Shown one piece after another: positions 1 to 5,442 of a DNA stretch of 5,489 bases. Source of the stretch: Desulfobulbaceae bacterium (GTDB lineage Bacteria > Desulfobacterota > Desulfobulbia > Desulfobulbales > SURF-16). The number at the start of each line of letters is the position of its first letter. Positions within the stretch are counted from its first letter, which is position 1. The notes under the pieces were generated by a model that was given only the letters and a program-made list of their open reading frames with translations, was not told the DNA's origin and did not search any database. The DNA is taken from NCBI GenBank assembly GCA_024763495.1, contig JANTFJ010000200.1, positions 1 through 5,489 of the forward strand. Reading direction: 5' to 3'. The translations under genes were made by a program, and so were the position numbers.

Positions 1-115
1 GGACTCTGTTTAGTACTCGCTTGACGGGTATAAGTCCCTTAACAGTAGATGCAGATAGCGAACATAGTGAGACCTTCGAGTTGTTTATTTCAAAGAATGT
101 TTTCAATTTATTGCC

Positions 116-283
116 ACTCTTTTCAGTACCCCTTGAGGGGTGTAAAAAACACGAAAATTAATTCTAAGGGACTAAAAAAAAAGGGCATAAACTCCGACTT
201 CGAACTGAAGACGTAATTTTGAAACTATTTACAGCGAGTTACCCCAAGGCACTTACACCCCTCAAGGGGGTACTGAAAAGAGT
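116..283. mobile_element. Foldback / MITE-like element with 30-bp inverted ends
   Basis: The left arm (116-145, beginning ACTCTTTTCAG) and right arm (253-283, ending CTGAAAAGAGT) are reverse complements over 30 bases, except for one extra G in the right arm's run of Gs. They enclose 107 bp with no ORF. Each arm also contains its own small palindrome, CCCCTTGAGGGG, at 129-140 on the left. The interior carries a reverse copy of module A. No clear target-site duplication is visible; only CC lies on both sides. A non-autonomous transposable element is the likely reading. A large structured RNA or cruciform site is the alternative. Confidence 0.55.
183..202 (-). repeat. Dispersed module A, copy 1 (reverse)
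   Basis: Read on the - strand, this matches CGAAGTCGGAGTTTATGCCC, the module that recurs at 3288, 4093, 4237 and 4313. Like the 3288 and 4237 copies it is followed by a run of Ts (on the - strand). It lies inside the foldback element, which is the only link here between the two repeat types. Confidence 0.7.
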
Positions 284-363
284 CCTGAAGATGCTAAGTT
301 CACTTCCACTTTGTGGGTTAGTCATACGTAGGCAGTACTGATCGTAGAAAGATATGGTGATAT

Positions 364-376
364 GTGAGCAGTTACG
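364..376 (+). repeat. Dispersed module C, copy GTGAGCAGTTACG
   Basis: Matches the TGARYAGTTAC consensus that recurs in most intergenic gaps of this window. It sits 38 bp before the tRNA. I see no overlap with a recognisable promoter. Confidence 0.5.
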
Positions 377-413
377 ATCAATCCTGAGAATATCAGGAAT
401 TATAAATATAACT

Positions 414-490
<77 letters not shown>

Positions 491-498
491 AGAACTTC

Positions 499-535
499 AA
501 AGGGTTATGGGCAGTTAGCTTATAACCCTTTTTTT
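499..535 (+). terminator. Intrinsic terminator of the tRNA
   Basis: Stem AAAGGGTTAT (499-508) pairs with ATAACCCTTT (522-531), with a 13-base loop. The T-run continues to 535, giving the stem-plus-U-tract form of a Rho-independent terminator. It ends only 8 bp before the next ATG, so the downstream gene must be expressed by readthrough, or from a promoter overlapping the tRNA or terminator. Confidence 0.85.
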
Positions 536-543
536 GTAATATT

Positions 544-2232
544 ATGCCCCTTCTTAAAGGTTTCGAACTTCCTGATTTTTTGCTGAACCAAATTGAACAA
601 ATGGTTACGGCTCTATCTGACCAGCAAATACTCCTATATGTTCAGGCGGTTCCCGACTGGCTGGGCGGTTTCAGGATTATTAAAAAAAATTGCGCTAGAT
701 TTAGAAAAATAATTATTAAAAAAATGGTAGCAGGCAGCCAGGAGATGCCGGAAGAATTATTAAAGCTGTTATCCCTCAATAAGGTGAATTGCGACCTGTT
801 ACCGAATTTATCAGTTGAATCCCTGGAGTCGTTCCATGCTGATTTTTTAAGTGCTTTTGGCCCGGAATACTATATCCTTTGCCTTTTCATTGATGATCGT
901 TCAGAAGTAAATGAACTCGCCATTGAATTTGTGGAAAATTATAAAGTAATATGTGAAGAAACAGCTGAGTGTGATGATCATGAAGATCTGGAACCGTCAG
1001 GTTCTGCTATTGAAAAAGAGCTTGAAAAAGAGCTGGAAACATTAAAAAATAAACAAAATACTTTTAAGCAGGATGTTGCAAAAAAACAGAAAAAGATCAA
1101 AGCATTACAGAATATAATTGACAATCTGAAATCACAGAAAAAAGAGTTAAACAAAAAATATGCTCAGGAAAAAGACAAGGTTCGCGGAATAAGCAGCCAA
1201 CTTGATTTAAAGCAGCAGGAAATTGACCAGCTCAACAGGATAGCCGAGGAAAAAATTCAGGCTGGGATTAATGAAAAAATAGATTTATTCAGAAAATCAT
1301 GGCTCGCCGAGCCAATATCGGTAAATGAAATTATTGCAGAAAATTCAGCGAACCTGCTTGAGAAGGCCGAACAGATTCTTGCCGGGCAAGCCAGGCAGGA
1401 CAGGCATTATGGAAATTTGCAAATTCTAAAAAACAGGCTTGAGACTTTTCAGCAAACAAAAAAAGATATTGATTACGCGAGAAAAAATGCCTTAACTCCT
1501 TTGCCGGAATTAGCCTATGTCTCTCAGGAGCTTGATCTCGAAATAAGAAAACTCAGCAACCTGATTAATCTGAAATCAAATCGGAACAGCTTGATTGAAG
1601 ACCTGCAAATCCGGATTAATGAAGCCTCTTCCCGGAGTTCCCTGCAGCAAATTGCCGAATTATTACCGCAATTACATGAACTGAAACTGTTTACCTCCAG
1701 GAATTATGATTGTTTACGAAATAATATTGCCAGGACACAAGATCGTTTAATCAACAGTAATAAAGAGTTATTACATAATTTTATTGATAACCGTCCGACT
1801 GAAAAAGAGGTAGAACTAATAATAGTTGACGGCCATAATGTTATCCTTGGAAATGAAAGTTGTTTTTTGTTTAATGACAATAAAATTAACTCATCCGGTC
1901 ATGCCGGACGACAATTACTTACTGAGCTTATTATTAAAGAGTTTTGTCATGATTCCCAGATTTTTGTCCGGATATTTTTTGATTCGCCGGTTTATTCAGA
2001 AAATAAGCTGACAGAAAATATTACTGAAATTTTTTCCGGCGGAGGGCAGGATGATCAGCGGGCCGACAAAGCAATTATCCAGTATATTAAAGGAAATAAG
2101 AACAATAGCGCAAATAGATTTATATTGGTCACAGACGACAGGAAACTTGCCGCGGCCGCGGAAAAATTAAAGGTTCGGATATGTCCTGTTGCTGAATTCT
2201 GTTTGAAAATCAAGGCGCAAGGTCAGGGCTGA
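544..2232 (+). CDS. Coiled-coil protein with C-terminal NYN (YacP-like) nuclease domain
   Basis: Predicted 562-residue cytoplasmic protein with no signal peptide or membrane segment. Residues 1-135 are mostly helical and unrecognised, and 140-155 form an acidic linker. Residues 156-240 are a Lys/Glu/Gln-rich stretch typical of a long coiled coil. Residues 260-415 look helical. Residues 424-555 resemble the NYN/YacP PIN-fold RNase family: VDGHNVI (428-434), FFD (478-480), RADKAI (506-511) and VTDDR (529-533). The acidic residues expected at the metal site, D429, D508 and D531, are kept, so RNA cleavage is plausible, but the substrate is unknown. The coiled coil suggests oligomerisation. ATG 544 is the first ATG after the in-frame stop at 523-525. 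No Shine-Dalgarno sequence precedes it, nor the next ATG (601). The gene is visibly A+T-richer than tatD and yggS. The NYN assignment is good; the biological role is not known. Confidence 0.88.
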   Translation: MPLLKGFELPDFLLNQIEQMVTALSDQQILLYVQAVPDWLGGFRIIKKNCARFRKIIIKKMVAGSQEMPEELLKLLSLNKVNCDLLPNLSVESLESFHADFLSAFGPEYYILCLFIDDRSEVNELAIEFVENYKVICEETAECDDHEDLEPSGSAIEKELEKELETLKNKQNTFKQDVAKKQKKIKALQNIIDNLKSQKKELNKKYAQEKDKVRGISSQLDLKQQEIDQLNRIAEEKIQAGINEKIDLFRKSWLAEPISVNEIIAENSANLLEKAEQILAGQARQDRHYGNLQILKNRLETFQQTKKDIDYARKNALTPLPELAYVSQELDLEIRKLSNLINLKSNRNSLIEDLQIRINEASSRSSLQQIAELLPQLHELKLFTSRNYDCLRNNIARTQDRLINSNKELLHNFIDNRPTEKEVELIIVDGHNVILGNESCFLFNDNKINSSGHAGRQLLTELIIKEFCHDSQIFVRIFFDSPVYSENKLTENITEIFSGGGQDDQRADKAIIQYIKGNKNNSANRFILVTDDRKLAAAAEKLKVRICPVAEFCLKIKAQGQG

Positions 2233-2252
2233 TGATTGATCTAATGTTATAC

Positions 2253-2266
2253 TGTAACCAGTTACA
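2253..2266. repeat. Small palindrome TGTAAC-CA-GTTACA
   Basis: A 6-bp inverted repeat with a 2-base centre lies 20 bp after the NYN gene stop. It contains the GTTAC core of module C in both orientations. It may be a relic of the repeat family or an operator-like site. No Ts follow, so it is not an intrinsic terminator. Confidence 0.35.
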
Positions 2267-2291
2267 ATTACAGGGGTTAGTGAAGTTAGGA

Positions 2292-2314
2292 CGCTTACCT
2301 CATGAGTAGTTACG
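2292..2314 (+). repeat. Dispersed modules B-C, full copy
   Basis: CGCTTACCTCA followed by TGAGTAGTTACG. It matches the copy at 4383-4404 over nearly its whole length, and the reverse copy at 5371-5390 with one difference over 20 bases. It lies in the gap between the NYN gene and tatD, just before the MITE-like element. Confidence 0.7.
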
Positions 2315-2320
2315 TTATAC

Positions 2321-2405
2321 TTAGGGTTCACTCAAAAATAAATTAGTAGAGATAAGGTGTAATGTGGCCATTTATAATGCGAAGTTATTTTTGAGTGAGC
2401 CCTTA
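2321..2405. mobile_element. 79-bp MITE-like inverted repeat flanked by TTA
   Basis: Arms GGGTTCACTCAAAAATAA (2324-2341) and TTATTTTTGAGTGAGCCC (2385-2402) are reverse complements with one mismatch in 18. They surround 43 bp with no ORF. TTA lies directly outside each end (2321-2323 and 2403-2405), consistent with a 3-bp target duplication. The arms could also form a strong RNA hairpin, but no T-tract follows, so it is not a terminator. It ends 38 bp before the preferred tatD start. Likely a non-autonomous transposable element; its parent IS is not in the window. Confidence 0.55.
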
Positions 2406-2443
2406 TGGAATGGAGCAGCCCGATATTGAGCTTAAGAGATAAA

Positions 2444-3268
2444 ATGGCAAAAAAAAAGAAGAATAAAAAATTACCTGAATTAGAAAATGGATGCGTCCTG
2501 GTTGACAGCCACTGTCATCTTGATTTCTCAGATTACAATGAAGACCGGGAAGAAGTTATAGCAAGAGCGGTTAATGCCGGGGTAACCCGGATGGTTACCA
2601 TTGGTATTGACTGTCAGACTTCTGCTGCGGCAACAGCATTGGCGGCGCGATATGAACCCGTTTACGCGGCAGTGGGAATACACCCCCATCACGCGGCGGA
2701 AACAACTGAAGACGATTTTGGCGCCATAGCTGAACTGGCGCGTAAGCCCAAGGTTGTGGCCTATGGTGAGATCGGCATTGATAAGGTAAAAAATTATGCT
2801 CCCCTTGAAGTACAGAAAAAAATATTCAGGCAACAGGTTGCGATGGCCGGGGAGCTTAACCTCCCCTTGATTATTCATGATCGTGAAGCCCATGAGGAAA
2901 TTTTAGACATTCTGCGACAGGCGGCTCCATTTCCGGCCAGGGGTATAATTCACTGTTTTTCCGCTGACAATGATTTTGCTTCCCGATTCATTGAACTTGG
3001 TTTTTATATTTCCATTCCCGGTGTTGTCACCTTCAATAAAGCGGATGACCTTCAGGATGTTGTCCGGCAGGTTCCGCTTGAGAATCTCCTGGTTGAAACT
3101 GATGCCCCTTTTCTTGCTCCGATGCCAAGACGTGGCAGGAGGAATGAACCGGCTTATGTTCTTTATACGGCACAAAAAATAGCGGATTTAAAAGATATTA
3201 CTCTTGATGAGGTAGCCAGGGCTACTACCGCGAATATTGCCGATCTCTTTCATTTTGAGGTACAGTAA
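2444..3268 (+). CDS. tatD: TatD family metal-dependent hydrolase (putative DNase)
   Basis: A 274-residue cytoplasmic TIM-barrel amidohydrolase-type protein. The family removes nucleotides from DNA 3' ends using bound divalent metals, and is linked to DNA repair and turnover. All ligand motifs are visible: HCH (H23, H25) in VDSHCHLDF, E109 in GEIGID, H145 in IIHDRE, H170 in IIHCFS and D220 in VETDAPFLAP. VGIHPH (77-82) and RGRRNEP (230-236) are also typical. Length matches the family's usual 255-280. ATG 2444 is preferred: it has a weak AAGAG 5 bp upstream and gives a short Lys-rich leader (MAKKKKNKK). An in-frame ATG at 2405 would add 13 residues, but has no ribosome site and overlaps the edge of the inverted repeat. 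yggS follows after 68 bp, so cotranscription is likely. The family call is firm; the exact substrate is not. Confidence 0.95.
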   Translation: MAKKKKNKKLPELENGCVLVDSHCHLDFSDYNEDREEVIARAVNAGVTRMVTIGIDCQTSAAATALAARYEPVYAAVGIHPHHAAETTEDDFGAIAELARKPKVVAYGEIGIDKVKNYAPLEVQKKIFRQQVAMAGELNLPLIIHDREAHEEILDILRQAAPFPARGIIHCFSADNDFASRFIELGFYISIPGVVTFNKADDLQDVVRQVPLENLLVETDAPFLAPMPRRGRRNEPAYVLYTAQKIADLKDITLDEVARATTANIADLFHFEVQ

Positions 3269-3325
3269 GCGTTCACCAGCACCTCATGGAGTCGGAGTTT
3301 ATGCCCTGTTTTTAAGAACGCTTAC
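3265..3325 (+). repeat. Modules A-B hairpin between tatD and yggS
   Basis: GTAAGCGTTC (3265-3274) and GAACGCTTAC (3316-3325) form a perfect 10-bp inverted repeat around a 41-base loop. The loop carries module A (GGAGTCGGAGTTTATGCCC from 3288) followed by a T-run. Bases 3288-3325 match 4237-4274 at 34 of 38 positions. The left arm contains the tatD stop codon, and the right arm touches the yggS Shine-Dalgarno GAGG (3326-3329). In mRNA the hairpin could affect stability or yggS translation; that effect is inferred. Confidence 0.7.
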
Positions 3326-3336
3326 GAGGTATAATC

Positions 3337-4029
3337 ATGGCTGAAATTGAAAAAAATCTGGCTGCTGTCCGTAAACGAATTTTTGCCGCTGCCCAACGGG
3401 TTGGACGGAATTCGGCGGAAATCTCCCTGGTAGCGGTCAGCAAAAAAAAACCGCTGGCCGACATAATGGCTGCCCATGCTGCCGGACAGAAAATTTTTGG
3501 TGAAAATTATCTGCAGGATGCCAGGGAAAAAATTCAACAATGCCCGAAAAAACTCTGCTGGCATTTTATCGGTCATGTCCAGACCAATAAAGCCCGCCAG
3601 GTAGCAGAATTTTTTGACATGGTTGAAACGGTTGATCGACTTAAACTGGCCAGGGCTCTGGATAAATATGCCGGTCAATTTCAACGCAGACTGGATGTGC
3701 TGGTCCAGGTTAATATTGGCCGGGAACCACAGAAGTCAGGTGTGTTACCCGAAGACGCGCCGGATTTACTTACTGGTATCACTTCATTGCCGAACCTGAG
3801 ACTCAGGGGAATCATGGCTATGCCGCCCTTCAGCTCAAACCCTGAAGACAGCAGGCCTTATTTTCGCAGGACCGGAAAACTTGCTGTTGAGTTAAATGCC
3901 GGTGGATTATTCGGGACTCTTGAGCGGGTTGAACTTTCCATGGGAATGTCGGGAGATTATGAGATTGCCATTGAAGAAGGAGCGACCATGGTCAGGGTGG
4001 GCACCGCGCTTTTTGGAGCGCGTTTATAA
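3337..4029 (+). CDS. yggS: YggS / PLPBP family pyridoxal phosphate homeostasis protein
   Basis: A 230-residue cytoplasmic single-domain alanine-racemase-fold protein (YggS/YBL036C/PROSC family). It binds pyridoxal 5'-phosphate and balances B6 vitamers and amino acid/keto acid pools, with no known catalytic reaction. K36 in LVAVSKKKP is the expected PLP Schiff-base lysine. Other family motifs are FGENYLQDA (54-62), WHFIGHVQTNKA (75-86), VQVNIG (123-128), LRGIMAMPP (156-164), LSMGMSGDYEIAI (200-212) and RVGTALFG (220-227). Length is normal for the family. The start is supported by GAGG (3326-3329), 7 bp before the ATG. It lies 68 bp after tatD on the same strand, probably in one transcript. Many relatives sit beside proC or cell-division genes, which are absent here. 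The assignment is firm. Confidence 0.96.
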   Translation: MAEIEKNLAAVRKRIFAAAQRVGRNSAEISLVAVSKKKPLADIMAAHAAGQKIFGENYLQDAREKIQQCPKKLCWHFIGHVQTNKARQVAEFFDMVETVDRLKLARALDKYAGQFQRRLDVLVQVNIGREPQKSGVLPEDAPDLLTGITSLPNLRLRGIMAMPPFSSNPEDSRPYFRRTGKLAVELNAGGLFGTLERVELSMGMSGDYEIAIEEGATMVRVGTALFGARL

Positions 4030-4092
4030 AACCGTTCAGCAGGGGAGCAAATCTTCGCAAAATTCAAGCCTGTAGCATCTACCCATGTCTTA

Positions 4093-4110
4093 CGAAGTTT
4101 ATGCCCTGTC
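4093..4110 (+). repeat. Dispersed module A, shortened copy
   Basis: CGAAGTTTATGCCCTGTC matches the 3' two-thirds of module A, including ATGCCCTGT, then diverges. The 5' GGAGT part and the T-run plus module B are missing. It lies 63 bp after the yggS stop. Confidence 0.55.
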
Positions 4111-4211
4111 TTGCAGTGTGCCGGGTTTATGATTTTTTCCGCATATAAGATCAGCCTCCAGGTTTGAATATATAAAACATCAGGTTGCGGCCATGGCCAT
4201 CTTGCTATATA

Positions 4212-4222
4212 GTAACTATTCA
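4212..4222 (-). repeat. Dispersed module C, reverse copy
   Basis: GTAACTATTCA is TGAATAGTTAC on the - strand, identical to the forward copy at 4438-4448. It is placed 14 bp before the A-B copy at 4237. Confidence 0.5.
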
Positions 4223-4236
4223 GTTGCGCTTCATCC

Positions 4237-4275
4237 GGAGTCGAAGTTTATGCCCTGTTTTTAAGGGTGCTTACC
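4237..4275 (+). repeat. Dispersed modules A-B, full copy
   Basis: GGAGTCGAAGTTTATGCCC is followed by TGTTTTTAAG and GTGCTTACC. It agrees with 3288-3325 at 34 of 38 bases. Unlike that copy it has no matching left arm (GGTAAGCACC is absent upstream), so the hairpin is not formed here. Confidence 0.7.
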
Positions 4276-4312
4276 TGTGCACGATCAGGCTGTCTTACAT
4301 AGCACAAGTATG

Positions 4313-4326
4313 CGGAGTTTATGCCC
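4313..4326 (+). repeat. Dispersed module A, core fragment
   Basis: CGGAGTTTATGCCC, a 14-base exact match to the core of copies 183-202 and 3288-3325. The sequence then diverges. It lies 38 bp after the full A-B copy. Confidence 0.5.
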
Positions 4327-4382
4327 GAATGGGTGGCCAGCCGGATCAAGCACAGCTAAAGCGCACGGAGTCTCACTTCGTT

Positions 4383-4404
4383 CGCTTACCTCTGAACAGT
4401 TACA
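4383..4404 (+). repeat. Dispersed modules B-C, copy
   Basis: CGCTTACCTC followed by TGAACAGTTACA. It matches 2292-2314, lacking one A at the junction and with two or three changes in the C part. Confidence 0.65.
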
Positions 4405-4437
4405 GCACAGTGGTTTGGGTAGTTTTTTGCCCTTTGC

Positions 4438-4467
4438 TGAATAGTTACAAAAATGGTGAACAATTAC
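4438..4467 (+). repeat. Two tandem module C motifs upstream of usp
   Basis: TGAATAGTTAC (4438-4448) and TGAACAATTAC (4457-4467) start 19 bp apart, about two helical turns, and each is followed by a run of As. They end 55 bp before the usp start. They could be repeat remnants or paired protein-binding sites; spacing and place fit an operator, but the same motif elsewhere argues for a repeat family. Confidence 0.45.
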
Positions 4468-4521
4468 AAAAAGAGTGGATGAAACGAAATTTTTTAAACT
4501 TTGATAAAGTGAGGAAAAATT

Positions 4522-4950
4522 ATGGGAATTAGTAAAGTTGTGCTGGCAGTGGATTTCACAAATACTACAGACAAAGTTATTGAATATGGACTCGGGATAG
4601 TCGAGAAACTTGGAGCTCAAGTATGTTTTCTGCATGTTGTCAGTGATTTTGAAGGATATGATATGATGTTGGTTCATCCTTCTTTTACTGTCCTGGCTGC
4701 CGATATGAAGGAAAAAGCCGAAAATCGGCTGGCTTCTCTGGTTGAAGATCACCCTGGTTCCTGCGGAGCGGTTGAGATTGGTGATGCCGCTGAAAAAATT
4801 GTCGAATATTCCGCGAAAGAAGGGGCGGACATGATTATTATCGGCACTCATGGCGCCAAGGGGCTTGAAAGAATTATTCTGGGAAGTACGGCGGAACGGG
4901 TGATCAAACAAGCATCGTGTCCGGTTTTAACTTTTAATCCATTGAAGTAA
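4522..4950 (+). CDS. Universal stress protein (UspA family)
   Basis: A 142-residue single Usp domain, normal length for the family, with no membrane segment or signal peptide, so cytoplasmic. It starts with the usual first strand, KVVLAVDFT; D11 corresponds to the conserved acidic residue near the nucleotide. Residues 108-122 (GTHG, nine residues, then GS) fit the G-2x-G-9x-G-S/T loop that binds ATP in the ATP-binding subgroup. Such proteins are typically induced by starvation, oxidative or other stress and act as dimers, but the specific role is rarely known. GAGG (4511-4514), 7 bp before the ATG, supports the start. It seems to be its own transcription unit, set 492 bp from yggS. The nearest convincing downstream terminator is at 5300-5346. 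Which Usp paralogue it is cannot be told. Confidence 0.95.
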   Translation: MGISKVVLAVDFTNTTDKVIEYGLGIVEKLGAQVCFLHVVSDFEGYDMMLVHPSFTVLAADMKEKAENRLASLVEDHPGSCGAVEIGDAAEKIVEYSAKEGADMIIIGTHGAKGLERIILGSTAERVIKQASCPVLTFNPLK

Positions 4951-4996
4951 TTGATGAGTCTGTTGATTTAATAGGATTTTCGTTCGAGGTCAAGGC

Positions 4997-5055
4997 ATAC
5001 GAAAAATTTTACCGCAGGTATATGGTTGATATTCCGAGGATAAAATTTTTCGTAT
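4997..5055. repeat. 15-bp perfect inverted repeat with 29-bp spacer
   Basis: ATACGAAAAATTTTA (4997-5011) and TAAAATTTTTCGTAT (5041-5055) are exact reverse complements. No T-tract follows on either strand, so it is not a classic terminator, although the stem could stabilise the usp mRNA 3' end. Its form resembles intergenic palindromic elements I associate with Desulfobacterota genomes; that link is from memory and untested. Confidence 0.7.
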
Positions 5056-5124
5056 AACGCGGAGATCGGACTGAAATACATTAAATCAACGTGCTCATTG
5101 ATAGCCTTCAATAAAGTATACCCG

Positions 5125-5168
5125 GGCGGCGACCATCCCATAACTGTAAGGGATTCACGGACGCCGCC
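5125..5168. repeat. Nested GC-rich hairpin
   Basis: Outer arms GGCGGCG (5125-5131) and CGCCGCC (5162-5168) enclose inner arms ATCCC (5135-5139) and GGGAT (5150-5154) with a 10-base loop. The nested pairing suggests a folded RNA or DNA site. It has no T-tract. Function unknown. Confidence 0.5.
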
Positions 5169-5299
5169 ATGGGCGTGTTTCACTTCCTGCGATAATACAT
5201 CGGTATATCGCGGGGTTGAAGTACGTGCAGAGTGGTGTTCATGGAGCATTTACAAGTAAATCAATTATAAGCCGGGGTTATGTCGGTAAGTTTGACCTG

Positions 5300-5346
5300 A
5301 AACGCCATTGGTTTTCCTTTGCACGGGAAATTAATGGCGTTTTTTT
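5300..5346 (+). terminator. Strong intrinsic terminator
   Basis: AAACGCCATT (5300-5309) pairs with AATGGCGTTT (5333-5342), and the T-run covers 5340-5346. A second short stem inside the loop, TTTCC with GGAAA, extends the hairpin. The polarity fits + strand transcription. The nearest upstream + strand gene is usp, 350 bp away, so it either ends a long usp transcript or serves a transcript starting in the gap. Confidence 0.85.
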
Positions 5347-5370
5347 GCTCAGAAGCGGTCAGCTTAATAT

Positions 5371-5390
5371 GTAACTACTCATGGGGTAAG
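5371..5390 (-). repeat. Dispersed modules B-C, reverse copy
   Basis: On the - strand this reads CTTACCCCATGAGTAGTTAC, with one difference from 2294-2313. It is the only B-C copy in reverse orientation and lies just after the + strand terminator. Confidence 0.65.
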
Positions 5391-5398
5391 AGACTAAG

Positions 5399-5442
5399 CT
5401 TTTTTCCAAGACTCAGCTTGAAAAAAGAGGCCCCTTCGGGGC
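5399..5442 (-). terminator. Probable intrinsic terminator for a - strand gene beyond the right edge
   Basis: On the - strand, GCCCC-GAA-GGGGC (5442 to 5430) is followed by CTC and six Ts (5426 to 5421), the form of a terminator for transcription entering from the right. The T-run then folds into a second inverted repeat: CTTTTTT (5399-5405) plus CAAG (5407-5410) against CTTG (5417-5420) plus AAAAAAG (5421-5427), with a bulged C. The stem is only 5 bp, though all G-C. No coding end is identifiable in 5443-5489. Confidence 0.5.

Larger units (their letters stand above)
1..413. other. Gene-free region upstream of the tRNA
   Basis: I see no convincing coding region in these 413 bases on either strand. 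It holds a foldback element (116-283), one reverse copy of dispersed module A (183-202), one copy of module C (364-376), and a small inverted repeat TCCTGA/TCAGGA (382-387 and 393-398) just before the tRNA. An A+T-rich TATAAATATA stretch at 401-410 abuts the tRNA. It could contain a -10 element, but I see no good -35 box at the right distance, so no promoter is called. Confidence 0.6.
4030..4521. other. Repeat-rich intergenic region between yggS and usp
   Basis: This 492-bp gap has no convincing gene. It contains three copies of module A, one B-C copy, three more C motifs, and a degenerate C-like AACCGTTCA just after yggS (4030-4038). Open frames through it (for example 4185-4532 on the + strand) run across the repeats, lack a ribosome site and overlap the usp start. 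The usp promoter is presumably near 4440-4500, an A+T-rich stretch, but no clear -35/-10 pair can be picked. No intrinsic terminator for yggS is seen. Confidence 0.6.
4951..5299. other. Non-coding or doubtful region after usp
   Basis: No convincing gene in these 349 bp. A 93-codon - strand frame (5249 down to 4968) has no ribosome site, ends inside a perfect palindrome and resembles nothing I recognise. The opposite strand is also open from 5044 to 5256, so open frames here carry little weight. The region holds a 15-bp palindrome, a nested GC-rich hairpin and then a strong + strand terminator. It is either a long usp 3' UTR with inserted repeats or the site of an unannotated RNA. Confidence 0.5.

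Noticed and set aside
22..50. TTGACG at 22-27 as a -35 promoter box
   Set aside because: No good -10 box lies 16-18 bp downstream, and no gene follows that would use it.
116..283. CRISPR array or attC/integron site
   Set aside because: The repeats are inverted and present only as a pair, not direct and evenly spaced. The conserved GTTRRRY/RYYYAAC ends of attC sites and any integrase are missing.
542..549. TTATGCCC at the NYN gene start as a further module A copy
   Set aside because: Only eight bases match the core GTTTATGCCC, and there is no support on either side, so it is probably chance.
2405..2443. Upstream in-frame ATG giving a 287-residue TatD
   Set aside because: There is no ribosome site before it, it overlaps the TTA flank of the inverted repeat, and the added 13 residues do not fit the usual short TatD N-terminus. 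ATG 2444 is the better start, though not proven.
4185..4532. A 115-codon open frame on the + strand
   Set aside because: It runs across several dispersed repeat modules, has no ribosome site, overlaps the well-supported usp start and has no recognisable motif.
4285..4911. A 208-codon open frame on the - strand
   Set aside because: It is antisense to most of usp and to the repeat cluster, with no family resemblance. It is a shadow of usp.
4968..5249. A 93-codon open frame on the - strand
   Set aside because: It has no ribosome site and no recognised family, its 3' third lies in a perfect palindrome, and the opposite strand is equally open (5044-5256). A decayed gene fragment cannot be excluded; a protein search of residues 1-60 would decide.
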